A stretch of 64,000 nt of DNA from Chalara sp. BL73 (GCA_918026815.1 CAKJVC010000208.1:62001-126000); one strand, 5' to 3'; counted from the stretch's first letter, positions 13,422-25,794 are shown. Program-made: numbers and translations. The notes: generated by a model not told the origin, from the sequence alone.

Positions 13422-14366
13422 TTTGTATCCCGAAGCCTAGTTGAGCATGGAGGTGGTAAATTCATAGGAAGTATTCGTCGCGTCTGACTGATTAGTCAGC
13501 ATTGCGTCCTCGGTAAGCACTACCCACCGTAAAAAGCTTGTTTTCCGACCTTAATTTTATGCTTAAGGGCAGATATGCAACAAACTTGTAATGAAACCCT
13601 GAGATTCGTAACATACACGAATTCCCATCATCAAGTTGTTCACAGTCATCAGTGGAGATAGCTAGATAGCTCAGGATAATCCTATTTGCTGGAAGTGTGG
13701 TGATGATAAGCTCCTGGTCAAAGTTTGACAGAAACACGTCCCCTCAATTAATGTTTCGGGAGACTTGGTTCATTGAACCGGAGTCAACGTGAGTCTTGAT
13801 CAAAGAACATTTGTTTGGCCTAGGAGTGTTTCTAGGACACGCTGGTCTTGGATATGAAATCAGTCACTGTACAGTCTCATAATTTGAGGATAACCTTACA
13901 GATCGGACCATTTAATATCCTCCGTTATCCGTCTTTCCGACATTTCCTTGTTTATTTTCCATATTGTATGACTAAGTCACCCAAAGTTACTAATTCAACA
14001 TCATATTTCTTACTCTGCAAGCAAGGCAAAGCCTCTGATCTCCGTTCTCCGTAGCTATCAAATAGGTAGATGGTTACGCAACTTCGGTGTTACTGCTGTT
14101 AGGAGTCTTTACGGCCTTTCATCGCAGGTTTGCCACAATTTGTACCGTCATGCTAGTTATTGTGTTGTCTTTCAGCACATTCCATTGACATTGGGGATGC
14201 GCAGCGGCAACTCCGCTGGACGGACATACATCTCGTCCGGTTTTACATCCGCCTACACATGTTTAATTAATATCGCGATGATACTCTAGCTATCTTCTGA
14301 GTTATTATTCAGATCTTCATTTTCTTCACCGCACTTACTGTTCCTGCATAGGCTTCTAAAAAAACT
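13422..14366. promoter_or_regulatory. Divergent intergenic region, cofactor D / SDR
   Basis: The two genes start away from each other across 945 bp, so both promoters lie here. I see no distinctive operator or repeat. Small open frames at 13492-13737 (-) and 13848-14054 (+) have no motif support. Confidence 0.45.
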
Positions 14367-15518
14367 ATGGGTAATTTGTTAAGTCAAGCTTTTCCTCCCA
14401 AGCCGATTTTGACGGAAAACAATCTTCCAGATCAGGCAGGCAAGGTAATTATTGTTTTATAGAACCGCTTTTCTCTTCCATAGACTAAGGTTCTTGCAGG
14501 TATTCATCGTGACTGGGTCATCTGGTGGAGTTGGGAAAGAACTTGCCCAAATTCTCTACTCCCACAATGCTAAAGTTTACATCGCCGCCCGTTCCTCCGA
14601 CAAAGCGAACACCGCCATATCTTCAATTAAATCAGCACATCCCCAATCAAAAGGCGCTCTCATATATCTCCATCTCGATCTTAATGACCTTACTACCATA
14701 AAAGCGTCCGTAGAAGAGTTCCTAAGCAAAGAAAGCAGACTCGATGTCTTGTGGAACAATGCAGGCGTGATGATTCCACCACAGGGGACCAAGACGAAAC
14801 AGGGATACGAATTGCAACTAGGAACGAATTGCGTTGCACCTTTTCTGTTCACGAAACTGCTCACACCAATCTTACTGAAAACGGCTAAGGAAGCAACTGC
14901 TGGGAGTGTAAGAGTTATATGGGTATCTTCTAGTGCCACTGATCATTTCTCACCAAAAAATGGGGTCGACATGGATAATCTCGACTACAAGGTCGATAAA
15001 TCTACCTATGAGAAGTACGGAGTAAGCAAGGCGGGCAATTTCTATCATGGAACTGAATTTGCAAAGCTATATGGCTCTGAGGGGATTTTGAGTTTGGTAT
15101 GCTGCGCTACATAACTGGGCACATTGACTCTAAACTAATGCTATGCAGCCACTTAATCCAGGGAACCTAAAATCAGATCTGCAGCGACATGTTCCTGGAC
15201 TGCAGATGAAAATTCTATCATGGTTCCTCCATCCAGCTATTTATGGCGCATATACAGAACTCTTTGCTGGGTTGTCACCAGACATAACAATGCAGCAAAA
15301 TGGATCATGGAGTCAGTGCACCCTCTCTCTTATATTAATACAACACTTTAGCGAAACTCTCCATTCAAAGCTAACTGATCATAGTCGTTCCATGGGGGCG
15401 GTTTCTTCCGGTCCGCAAGGATGTACTTGCGGGAAGTAAAAACATTTCTGAAGGAGGAACCGGTGTTGCGTCCAAATTCTGGGAGTGGAGCGAGGAGCAA
15501 GCCAAACCTTACCTGTGA
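14367..15518 (+). CDS. Short-chain dehydrogenase/reductase (4 exons)
   Basis: NAD(P)-dependent oxidoreductase of the classical SDR superfamily, closest in style to fungal retinol-dehydrogenase/WW-oxidoreductase-like enzymes. Model: 14367..14444, 14500..15096, 15149..15311 and 15385..15518, 323 aa. All introns are GT-AG and preserve frame. Cofactor motif TGSSGGVG is at about residues 31-38, the structural NNAG at about 112-115, and catalytic YGVSK (Tyr199, Lys203) follows a serine-rich strand (WVSSSA). The C-terminal part carries the family block SLPLNPGNLKSDL, then GAYTELFAGLSPD, and after the last intron VPWGRFLPVRKD. Start is the ATG beginning MGNLLSQAFPPKP. All key residues are present. 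Substrate is not deducible; genes of this type are often annotated as estradiol 17-beta-dehydrogenase-like without evidence. Confidence 0.92.
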
Positions 15519-17582
15519 TAAGACCTTGTGTCAAATATTCCTGTACTGTACCATTATATCGACACAGCAATCATGTACCTTGATACATTAATAATATCGT
15601 GCATTTTCCGCAAGACCATGCTAAACAGGACAAGCACATACGTGGAAGAAATCCAAGACCAATTTCATGGAGTACTTTACAGAAGACATTGTAAAAATAG
15701 CCATACGGTATGGCAGAATCTCTCAACGACTGAAAATGTACGTTAAATTCTGGAGAAAGGAGCATCATTGAGCGCCTGCATATTCTCTAGCCAGACATCC
15801 ATCCGCTGAATAAAATGCAATGGCATTCTTTAGCGCAATAGCAGCCCGTGCGAGAGTGTTCTAGCTAGAGAATCACCAAACAATCGCTCAAACAAACTCT
15901 GGGGAAGCATTTCTAAGCGAGTTGTAAATACTCGGCACAGGTCAAGGAACCCTACCTGTATTGACCCACTGGGCCTAATCTGTTGGAACCATGAGTCGTG
16001 TTGAAAGATAAGAAATTCCTCACTCCCATTTTTCAACTTGGATTTTCTAGGATAATGTCAAAGAAAGGGTGATTATGCTATGATAATTTTACCTAAGTTT
16101 AACAATATATGTGATATGTTGTGTAAAATCAACATCGAGAACGACTCGGATGATGGTGAGATTAATGCTACAGTGGTACCAGCCCTGTTTGAAAGGCACC
16201 CATCCCCAGGTTAAAGATCTGCCGGACTAAGCCAATGGCTATTGTTCTACACGAGAGGCTTTTTGTTCGTAATGGGACTGGTCTATGATCTAATCACTTC
16301 CCGTCGGACCATTGCTGTTGAGTACAGAGATGAGGCTGCTGCCTCCGTTTCCTGTCGATGGAGTTGTGGGCTTACTCCATCAGGGCAATGTGTTGTGCTG
16401 GTGCTGTTCTGCTTTAGACAGAAGATCGGAGAGATACCTGAACCTGTTCTATGAAGCCCGAGAGTTCCAAGAGAGACTGTGGGCTTGTGATGATGCGCTT
16501 GGTCGAAAGTAGCCGCTCCACAGCATTATTGAGCTTCCTCATTGGGGAAGTGAGGGGACGACAAAGAGGCTCAGATTGCTACGAAGTAGATTGTGTCCCG
16601 CTGTTCGTCAATACCACCAATCATGCTGATGATTCACGGCTTAGGTTCTCAGAGCAAAATCCTGGACACCTTTCCATGGGGCTGGGAACATAGTGTTAGA
16701 CAACGCCCATTTCCTGTTGGCAACAAATGACACAGGTTTGACATATCCCACGTGAACGTGGCGTGGAATTCGTTATCTCTTGCCCCTGTCTTGAAAGTCT
16801 TGTCGCCCAGTTGTCAGACGTAACCCCCCCATCTTCTGCTGATACTGTACTGAGCCACCACGGCTGGCGGAGGCGTGGAACACACCCGACCACTCCCATT
16901 TTCTCCCGTTTGCGTTGCCCTCACAGTGCCTTGGACGACATCATTGAAGATGCCTTCTCAACAACGCCTTTCATCCATTTGGAAGATTTTGTGAGGACAA
17001 AACCCTTGACAACTGTCCTCATCTTCCTTCCAAGCAACACCAAGGGTTCAGCTCTTGTCACGACCGTCCATCCGTCCGGAACTCAGACCGAGACTCGAAA
17101 CCGAGGGACCCTGAGCAATTCTGATGTTCTTGGAGACAGACCCCGGTTATAATCATCAATCACGAAGATCTATCATTAGCTAGAGCCTTGTAATTCTTGG
17201 TGCTCCTTCACCGTCCCACGCCCGCATCTTGTCCTCGCTGTCGCTCTTTCATTTTCATTCGACATTAAGCCTGGTCTCTTCCTATTGCGCAACCCACCAA
17301 CATTGACTCAACCTTAGTTCTCGGAGTCGCATCAGACCAACATTTGAGGCTGTCTCTCACTTAAACATTCCTTTAGGCTTCCAGAACGTCATATACCTTG
17401 TGCGACCGCGGGATAACTGAGACCTGTCATGCCCCGACCCTTGCGCTGGTGCAGTAGATCTCAAATTTGGTCCTTAAATCGAAGTCCCGACTGGAAAACA
17501 ATGCATTGATCAAACAAGCTCGAAGAGGAAACACCGCAGAATCCTCGCTCGTCCCCTGTGGACGGGCGTGGCAGCTTCCATC
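15519..17582. other. Intergenic, 2 kb upstream of rhodopsin-like gene
   Basis: No gene supported. The 3' part (about 16.7-17.58 kb) is pyrimidine-rich with many CCA/TTC runs, as expected of a long fungal promoter and 5' leader. Small open frames on both strands overlap one another and have no family motif. Confidence 0.45.
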
Positions 17583-19148
17583 ATGTCAATCTATTCTCTT
17601 CCACCACCTGCCCGAACATTCCGCGATGATAAGCCGACATTACTGGTATGCTGGTGGTGTACCATTTTCGCAGCTGTTATAATATTGTTTCGGGTGTGTG
17701 GAAGATATATCAGAACGGAGAAGTTGTTCAAGGAAGATGTACTGGCATTTGCCTGCACCGTACCGCTCTTTATTCGCATGGCGTTGGTACATGTCATTCT
17801 AATCTACGGAACAAACAACGCCGTTACTACGGGCCTCACAGCAGATGAGATATATCGCCGATCAATTGGCAGCCGATTAGTACTCGCCTCAAGGGTGTTT
17901 TATGCAGCCACGTAGGTCTCCGTGGAAAAGATAGATTTCTTTACTGATCATTGCAGATTGTGGATGCTCAAACTTACCATCCTCGAATTTTTCAAGCGAC
18001 TTACTTTAACCATTTGGAAGTCGTCGCATGAGATATTGCTACAAATGATTAGATATTTTCTGCTGGCGACGTTTGTTGCTGTCATAATTGCAGATATTGC
18101 CGAATGCCAACCCATAACACACTACTGGCAAGTTGTTCCAGATCCTGGTGCGAAATGTCGACAAGGCTATGCACAATTACTTACAATGGGCACCACCAAT
18201 GTGATGACCGATATAATGCTGGTTGTTTTCCCTATCCCGATCATCATCGGCTCAAAAATGGGTTTCAAGAGAAAGCTTCAGCTCGTTTCCCTCTTCGCTG
18301 GCTCGCTTCTTCCAGTTGGAATGACGCTTTATCGAATACCTAACATCATCAATCGAGATGGGAGCCAACAATATAGGTCTTTATTAGCATCCGTCGAGAT
18401 ATTATTTGCAGCCGCTGTTGCGAATGCCCTAGTCTTGGGATCGTTCGTACGGGACAAAGGTGTAAAGAAACAGAGATGGAAATTTGGGTCCATGAGCGAT
18501 AGTATTGAACGAACTGCAAGTCGACGGGGAACAGCTGCAAGACATTGGGGCAGTGACGAAGACCTCGTGCGAGACTTAGGACTTGGCGTAGACCCATCCT
18601 TGAGAGAAGAAGGTCCAGCACCGCGTGCTCCACCCATGGCTACATCCGGTATATCGCAAGCAAGCGATCGAAAGATTGGCCAAGGATGGCAATTTCCTGG
18701 CGAAAGAAGTGATACTAGTGACGAGATCGATTTTCAGAAGATTGGTCAAGGCCCTACTACCCCGAATGATCTTCTCACCCCTAGAAAGGTTTCGTTCTTT
18801 GATGTAGGAGGGTTACTGGAAGACGATAAGTCGCGGCGAGTAAGCTCCACCAGAACTACAGATACAGATGGTGAAAGTTCGATGCAAGGGGCTCAATCTA
18901 ACTGGTCCCATGAAGTGCATGGTGGTCTATCTCCAGCACCACCGAGACGTGGGTCTGCAGCTCTATTACAAGATATCGGTGGACTACTCGTACCTCGTGC
19001 ATCTAGAACTCGCCCAGAAAGATCCTTCGAGCTTCAGACCATTCTGCAAGAATCTGGTGGCCCCGAGTCTCCTGTGCCCCTTTTATCGCGTCAAATCACA
19101 ACGCCTTCGCTTCAAGACGTTGGAGGGCTTCTCAGCTCGAGAAAATGA
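17583..19148 (+). CDS. Rhodopsin-domain integral membrane protein (PTH11-like), 2 exons
   Basis: Seven-transmembrane protein of the fungal rhodopsin/PTH11-related superfamily (Fung_rhodopsin, PF20684 type). Its role is unknown; relatives are proposed sensors. Model: 17583..17911 and 17957..19148, 506 aa, one 45-bp intron (GTAGGT...TTGCAG). About 275 residues hold the membrane core. Recognisable family pieces are FRVCGRYIRTEKLFKEDVLA, TLWMLKLTILEFFKRLT, ADIAECQPITHYWQVVPDPG (with the conserved ECQP/W segment) and TNVMTDIMLVVFPIPII. The remaining 230-residue cytoplasmic tail is Ser/Gly/Arg-rich. It carries three copies of a D-[VI]-GGLL motif (FFDVGGLLEDD, LQDIGGLLVPR, LQDVGGLLSSR) plus two KIGQG motifs. 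ATG 17583 is preferred over an upstream non-ATG extension. Confidence 0.88.
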
Positions 19149-20285
19149 CGCATCTTATAGATGCTATCGGAATTTTCAGGGTAATCTGCAGAGATGACTG
19201 ATATGTAAGATTATATGGCCCTACGGAGGAGGAAATGTGTGATTATTATTTTTAGCGACATACGAGGCATGAAAATCATGAATGGCGTTTCTGGCAATTG
19301 GTTGGGAAATGATGTTTTTATCCGGCTTGGATAGAAATAATGTGGATGGTGCTACAAGGTGCAATGTGCAATATACCATGACGATATAGTAGCCTATATC
19401 AAAGTTCTTCTTGATAGATAGAATTGAACGAGTTGGACATATATGATTTTGATTTCCTTATGAGAGGTATCATTTTGCGTTCCCGATTGCTAGTGCGTGC
19501 TCAACAGGAATGTGGAAAGAAATTCCCTTTGCCTGATGTTTTCGTCTCCAGAGTCTTATAAAAACCATCCATAGCAATGAGAAACTAGCACAGCTGAGTT
19601 CGTTCATTGGGCGACCAGATTGTACAAGCTACCACATCAGAAAGGCACATCGTGAGTCTTACATTCCAGACACTTACATGTTTTAGTCGGCTCCGACAGG
19701 TCCTTGATTGAGCTCTAAACCATTCATATATTTATATAAGATATTCCGTTTATAGGAGTTGGCATATGTCCAAGCAAAATTGCACCTATTCCAGCTCTAT
19801 CAAGTGGAGACTCATACTCGAGGCTATATTAAAGTCAGTTCAACCAGCACCCACTTTTTAACCCCAGGCAAGGTAATGGGGCTGCTGTACAACGTAAAAC
19901 GTAGCCCTATCACCAAGCCATCTTCAAAATAGATGGGCTAGGCTAGCCTTGGCGCGACTCGGCACGGCGCAGCCTTGCGGTTCATAGCATGCGCGCACAG
20001 AGAAACCTCAAATTCTTAATGAAGTGAGTCCTGCCTTTTCTTCGATGGAGACTTTGTCTATTTGATCACCCAATCACTGCTTTGATATCTTTCTTATCAT
20101 ACAATCGTTGTACGCTTATACGTTGAACACCTTCCAATCAGCGGCAGCTGCACATCCCACCGTGTAGCAGACAATTGTGCCGCACATCCACCTGTAACAT
20201 CAGTCATTCTTTTAATCCATTCCTTCTCAGGTGCAAATACTTGTTGAGCACGTCGAAATTAGTTTCAATACCATATATAATTAGA
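19149..20285. other. Intergenic, upstream of Trx-transglutaminase gene
   Basis: No gene seen. The upstream half should include the 3' UTR of the rhodopsin-like gene. The segment before 20286 is a CT-rich leader. An in-frame extension upstream of ATG 20286 exists (from about 20175), but it lacks conservation clues, so I treat it as 5' UTR. Confidence 0.45.
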
Positions 20286-22757
20286 ATGGCGGAAAATGAG
20301 GAGCCACAATTCACCTCCTTGCAGGCTCGCATTGCTGCGTTGAATCAGTCCCAGAGCACTCAACATCAAACATTTGGCAAGAGGGCGCCCCCGCCCATAC
20401 CTACCGCTGGAAACAGGCCGACATTGCAGTCGCGAGGACAAACCATAAATAATCCTCCAATAGCCACTTATGGCCCATCTTCCACGAAACAAGCAAACAA
20501 CCAGCCTCTAGGTGTAAAAGGAGGTCTTCTTCCTCCACCTCCTGTTGAGCGAGACAACCTTCGATCTGCGAGCCCAGGGAAGAGTCCCCCTTTACCCACT
20601 CGTAATGTCCCCCCGCCTTTGCCAGGCCGGAAAGGGTCGCAGCCATCACCAGCTCTGCCACCTAGGAAAACCTCTACTACGATGGCCAGAAGAGGATCCA
20701 ATTCTTCAACCTTATCTGTTAGTTCTACACTATCTGGGATATCACTGGGCCAGGCATCTACTGCAACAAGTGCCTCATCGATTGGAGAAGGGAGGAAATT
20801 GCCTCCGCCTCTAGAAAGTGCGAAATTACCTCCTTTACCACCATCGAAACGAGAGCGCGAGGAAGCGGGAAAAAATGCGAAGGTGGAACAGGCTGCTAAG
20901 AATGGAACTACGGTGAAGGCTCCGTTGGTGACGAGAAATTCAACGCCAAATTTGATTCGTGAGCCTCCAGTCGTGGAGAGGGATTTGATGCCAAAGCTAC
21001 CCTCAAGACCAAGTTTGCCCAGCAGACCCAGTGGACCACCCCAAATACCATCAAGGAGAATGAATAGTAGTAACTCTGGTGAGAGCATCGAATCTGCTCA
21101 ACCCACAAGAAAATTGCCGCCACCTGCGGCATCAACGCGCAACATACTATCAATGGGGTTTAACAATAAGGATAAGGCAAAATCAGAGGCAGCTATTCCT
21201 CCACCAGTGCCTGCAACAAGACCGACATCACTTTCTAGCCGGTCTACAGGATCTGTCGTTCAGGAGCTAACCGATCGAAATTTCGACAATGTTATTATGG
21301 CTGGTACTCCTGCACTTGTGGATTTCTACGCTCCTTATTGTAAATACTGCAAGGAGTTGGATCCGATCTGGCAACAGCTTGGTGAAAAGTTTGCATCATC
21401 ATCCGACAGAATTATTATAGCTAAACTGGACGTTGATGCGTATAAGTCTTTCAAAGAAAGATTCTCTATCGAAGGATATCCGACAATTTACTACTTTGAT
21501 GGCAGAACTGAGACTCCAGAAGCTTACCCTTGGTCCAGAGATTTAGAATGGCTGATACGGTTCTTGGAAGAGAAGATTGGAACTCCTGCTGCCGATACAG
21601 CAGTGGCGCCAGTCCCTCCCCCGATCAATCTTAGTTCAAAGCCAGCCATTTCTCAGGTCAAAGCTCTCATATCGCGCCCTGCTCCTGCTCCCGCACTCAC
21701 TTCTGGCTGTCTTATATGTAGAGATTTTTCCAGACCAGATCAAATCGCATCACAATATCCTCGAGAGTCACTTCCACGTGGTGGTGATTTGACAGCATAT
21801 CTCGCAGATGTGCTATGTGGATCTTTCAATTCATACACGGACAAAGCCCGTGCCATCTTCACATGGTTGCATCACAATATTGCATATGATACAGGCGCTT
21901 TCTTCAGCAACAATGTCAAGCATGTCTCACCTGCGGACGTCATAACAACAGGTCTAGCTGTTTGTGGTGGCTATGCAGGTCTCTTTGTAGCAATCGCCCT
22001 CAAGGCTGGGATGGAATGTGTCATGGTCACAGGTCACGGAAAAGGTTACGGATATTCACCTCTCAAGCCAGAAGAGCCAGTCCCGCCCTGTAATCCAGCA
22101 GGACATGCATGGAATGCGGTTCGCATTGATGGCGGAGATTGGAAGTTGTTGGATGCGTGTTGGGGAGCTGGCAACGTAGGAAATCAGGTATATAATAAGA
22201 GTTTCAAGCCAAGCTATTTCACTATGTCGAACGATGATTTCGGCATCAAGCACTTCCCCAAAGATTCCGAATATTTCTTCCGCAGTGATGGCAGGGTCCA
22301 GACATGGGAAAAATACATGATCGGTCCAGCAGGAGCTGAGCCATTACAAATCTATGGATCTGTTGGTGATCACGGTCTTAGCGAAACTTCCTTCTCTCCA
22401 GCACAGAAACACCTTTCGGTGTACAGCAACGAGGTTATCCGTTTTCAGTTTTCCCTCGCATGCGAGCATTGGGATCATAGCCGCGACGGTAAAGGGAAGC
22501 CGTATCAGATGGTGCTGAAAATACATGGCGTAGACGGGAGAAAAGACGATTATGTTGCCTTTGAAAACAACGAGTTCTGGTATTGGGCTGACGTACGTTC
22601 CACGGATCTGGGGGCACCTGGACAAACAGTCAGCGTGTATGCGGTTACGACAGTAAATGGACAAGATGCACGAGGTATGACGAGGCGGGAGTACTTAAGC
22701 AAAAAGGGCAAGGCTGGAATGGGATTCGGGGGAGTTTGTGCTTGGGAATTGGTATAA
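20286..22757 (+). CDS. Proline-rich protein with PDI-type thioredoxin and transglutaminase-like domains
   Basis: A single-exon 823-aa protein. Residues 1-315 are proline/serine-rich with many PPPP and PPLP-x-R stretches typical of SH3/WW ligands. Residues about 322-430 form a PDI-type thioredoxin domain (ELTDRNFDNVI, LVDFYAPYCKYCKELDP) with a CKYC active site at Cys352-Cys355, then the cis-Pro segment GYPTIYYF. Residues about 475-700 form a transglutaminase-like/Kyphoscoliosis-peptidase domain. It keeps the Cys-His-Asp triad: Cys560 in LAVCGGYAGLF, His607 in AGHAWNAV and Asp623 in LLDACWG. A beta-rich C-terminal domain follows. The transglutaminase part resembles fungal Cyk3-type cytokinesis proteins, but no SH3 domain is visible here. 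Without a signal peptide the protein is probably cytosolic, which is odd for a PDI-type domain. The biochemical role is unknown. Confidence 0.9.
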   Translation: MAENEEPQFTSLQARIAALNQSQSTQHQTFGKRAPPPIPTAGNRPTLQSRGQTINNPPIATYGPSSTKQANNQPLGVKGGLLPPPPVERDNLRSASPGKSPPLPTRNVPPPLPGRKGSQPSPALPPRKTSTTMARRGSNSSTLSVSSTLSGISLGQASTATSASSIGEGRKLPPPLESAKLPPLPPSKREREEAGKNAKVEQAAKNGTTVKAPLVTRNSTPNLIREPPVVERDLMPKLPSRPSLPSRPSGPPQIPSRRMNSSNSGESIESAQPTRKLPPPAASTRNILSMGFNNKDKAKSEAAIPPPVPATRPTSLSSRSTGSVVQELTDRNFDNVIMAGTPALVDFYAPYCKYCKELDPIWQQLGEKFASSSDRIIIAKLDVDAYKSFKERFSIEGYPTIYYFDGRTETPEAYPWSRDLEWLIRFLEEKIGTPAADTAVAPVPPPINLSSKPAISQVKALISRPAPAPALTSGCLICRDFSRPDQIASQYPRESLPRGGDLTAYLADVLCGSFNSYTDKARAIFTWLHHNIAYDTGAFFSNNVKHVSPADVITTGLAVCGGYAGLFVAIALKAGMECVMVTGHGKGYGYSPLKPEEPVPPCNPAGHAWNAVRIDGGDWKLLDACWGAGNVGNQVYNKSFKPSYFTMSNDDFGIKHFPKDSEYFFRSDGRVQTWEKYMIGPAGAEPLQIYGSVGDHGLSETSFSPAQKHLSVYSNEVIRFQFSLACEHWDHSRDGKGKPYQMVLKIHGVDGRKDDYVAFENNEFWYWADVRSTDLGAPGQTVSVYAVTTVNGQDARGMTRREYLSKKGKAGMGFGGVCAWELV

Positions 22758-24014
22758 TGCTAGCATATCTTGGTTTATAATTGGCAGGAATAAGATTGGA
22801 TACCCTAAATAACGAGCAATATCAGAATGAATACGAGTTCCAACTACGATTCTCCTTGGACTGGGGTGCAACCAGGTCTGATATCCATGTTATGCAGCTT
22901 TCGTGTTCAACGATTGATAGGATACTTCAGTCTTGCTTTTACATCTGCTGCCGGCTCAGGGTCCAGTGTTTATGTTATCACGTGTCTCGTGCTCAAATAG
23001 ATCTGATGTGGACTCAGAATGCGGGAACTAGTTATATTCAACTATTTCATTTCGTTCAGCAGACCAACGTCCTTCATCCTCTACTTCCTCCAAGTAAGCT
23101 CCCTCTTTTCCTAACAGTCTACTAAAAAAAAAAAGCTTCATCCTTATTCTGCAGCCTTCTCCTCGCCACATCGCGTGGGACACATATCCTTGTCATGTTT
23201 CTCCCCTCTTCGACATGATCCTTCAACACCTGCCTCTCCAGCCCCTCGGGCATAAACGACTGCTTCCCTAATATCAGGATCTAGCGGGTTCGACCGTACA
23301 GGTGTTGATCCTGAGGGCTGCTAGCGTGGAAATCTTGCGTTCAGGCTAGTCCGGATTGATCCTACGGCGGTCAGTTATGCTTGCATCAAAAGGGAAGTTG
23401 GTAAACCTTGGTTTTGCAGCAGGTATTATGAGACAACGGCCGGTTTGAGGTGAAGATGATACAGCTTGTGGCAATCCATTTCAGCTATCGGCGGTTTCGG
23501 TGAAGTGGATGGTAATTGACATGCAATATATCTTTACCTACACCGCCCAAAGTCGATAGGAGACACAAAATGTGATTATCTTAGTTGCGAAGCTAGTGCC
23601 GAGTGATCGGCTTTGCTCCTCACGAGCCTCACTCTAGAGCAAGCCATGGCACAGCATTGATATGAAAAACGTTAATGCTGGACCAAGACTAAGTTTAACA
23701 TTTCATATGACAGGTCATTGTCAAGATGATAAAATAGTCAGACAACACCTTGTTCAACTCCAGCATAGTACATTACCACGTCCCCTTCGAGTCTTTATAT
23801 TTAATTACTTCCTTTCTCCGTCAAGTGATCAAACAGCTGAGAATGGAGAATATGCTTACGTTGTTAAAACAATGCTCAACAACTCACTGTATGGCTTTTG
23901 TGTCCGTGAAACCTGCTTTATTCCTCATTAGAAAAATGCAAACAAGAGTCACTATCCAAATGCAGCCTTTCCAATTGGTCCAGATCTCGTTGAACTCACT
24001 CGGAGACCCGAGAT
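22758..24014. other. Intergenic
   Basis: No gene recognised. It contains the 3' UTR of the upstream gene and a short poly-A tract near 23125. The small open frames have no motif. The minus-strand BVMO relic begins to be recognisable only from 24015. Confidence 0.45.
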
Positions 24015-25794
24015 TTAAGGTACCCTCCACCAGCTCTTGTGCAAGTCTCCTAGATCTATCTTGGTTAGGTCTTTCACTAAGTATGATGTCAAGTCTGCTT
24101 CTGGGTCATCCTCCTTGTCCGTCTGCCCATTACCAAAATAAGCAAAACTATTACCGCTAGAAGTCAGATATACGTAGCCAAAATCCTCCCATCGCAGCTC
24201 CCGCCGGATAATGCTAAGATGCATCGCGCCTCCTGGCCAGATGTTGTGGATACGGCCACCTGCCATGCCGCCATTTGCCCAGGAACTGCAGTTGTCCGTC
24301 ATGGCCATGGTTGGGAAACATGCATCTGCGTGCTCAATGAAGTCGCCAACTGCTTTATCTGAGGGCGAGATGTGCTTAATACCCTGATTTGAAACTTTCC
24401 GCAGGACTTTGGCCAAGTATGTGATTTAATTTCCAACACTGTGCAGATTTGTCCCTGTTGCGCCAGCATTCGCATGTGGTCCACTGATGAATAGCAAGTT
24501 CGGAATCCTGGCGTGGCGAGACCAAGACAAGTCTTTGGGTACCCCATCTCGCCATCGTGTTTCCGTGCACTTTTGGGGTCGACTCATCGAACAAGGATGG
24601 GAAATTGAGGAGCGAAATCAATGTTGAGCCCAGTGGCGCAAGTACAGCTCCAGCCTCACGGTGAACTTCATCCTTTGTCTCGATGCCAGCGGCCATGAAT
24701 CGAATTATTGGATCCTGGATGAAATCGACGTCACTCTCGGTAAGGGCTTCCAGATAACCTGGACCTGAGTCAATCTTCGGCAGTGAGGAGAGAAATCAGG
24801 AATCATCTTCGGAAGTAGCACTGGTTTTCGCTCTACTCGCTTTGCCATAACTTTTATGAATTCTCCTCGCACTCCAGCATTCTCTATAGAGGCTCGATGA
24901 ATGCCCTTAATGCCTCTACAGAACTTTCCTTCGATGTTTCTTCTATATTCAAACTCCACTGGAAAACCTGCGGCTCAAATGTTCTTTGTCCACCGCCTGA
25001 TGAACCTGCTATCCGGGTCTTATTGCGAGCACAATGGTCGACACGTTTTGTGATACCTTGAAAATTTGGCAACGCTTGGATTCCACTGGCACTATTGCCA
25101 ATGATCGCAATAGCCTTATTGGTAGCTTCAGGCCCTGGTTCCCAATTTAAGGCATGGAAAAGCCTGTCTTGATAGTCCACTATTCCTGCATATTCCGGTA
25201 GTTTCCATGCACTAAACAGCCCATGTGCAGTCAAGAGAAAACCAAACTGCTTGACCGAGCTTCGTTTGTCGTTCAACCCTTCCACGGTGGGAGACCACAC
25301 TGATTTGCAATCATCCCATTGTGCGTTCTCAATGCGGTCGCCTAGTCTGATGTACTTGTAGACACCATGCTTTCGTGCCATTTCTTGCCAGTAGTTGCAG
25401 ATTTCCGGCCCATCTGCAAACTGCTCTTTCCATTGCGTATTTAGCGCAAAAGTTGCCTGGTACACATGTGAAGGGATATCGCAGCGGACAGTGGGATAGA
25501 TATTCTCCAACTATGCCCCACCCTGCAATAAACAGAAAACGATCAGCAATGAACACGTTCAGAATTTCTCAAAATAATGAGAGTTTAGTAAAGTTTACGC
25601 CTACTACGACCTTATTCTTCTCAAAAATCGTCAGCTCGATATTGGGGACCTTTGGGGCAAAGAATGCCAGCGAGAATGCCAGCCATTCCAGCACCAACGA
25701 CTGCAACTTTGAGTGGACGGTCTGGTGATCTTCTAGTCGAAGCCTTGATTTCGGATATTAGGAGACTAGTTCTTGTTGCGAAGCCAGTACACAT
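24015..25794 (-). pseudogene. Baeyer-Villiger / flavin-containing monooxygenase, heavily disrupted
   Basis: Relic of a FAD/NADPH-dependent monooxygenase of the BVMO class. Reading the minus strand from ATG 25794 gives KVAVVGAGMAGILAG (FAD Rossmann motif), then a frameshift near 25645. An intron like that in related genes follows, and then TAG at 25513-25511 where the family has the Trp of GGTW. The middle block runs YPTVRCDIPSHVYQ to IAIIGNSASGIQ (NADPH Rossmann), with the BVMO fingerprint degraded (YQDRLFHALNW; the family Gly is Asp). Further frameshifts or small deletions fall near 24960, 24885, 24763, 24650 and between about 24520 and 24420. The C-terminal block NCSSWANGG...NSFAYFGNG is again open to 24015. 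All three frames interleave, so no splicing model gives a full protein. An intact relative lies at 40481-42666. Confidence 0.92.

Noticed and set aside
20175..20285. 37-residue upstream extension of the thioredoxin-transglutaminase protein
   Set aside because: In frame, but Cys/Ser/Leu-rich with no clear signal peptide; ATG 20286 gives a typical acidic MAENEE start after a leader.
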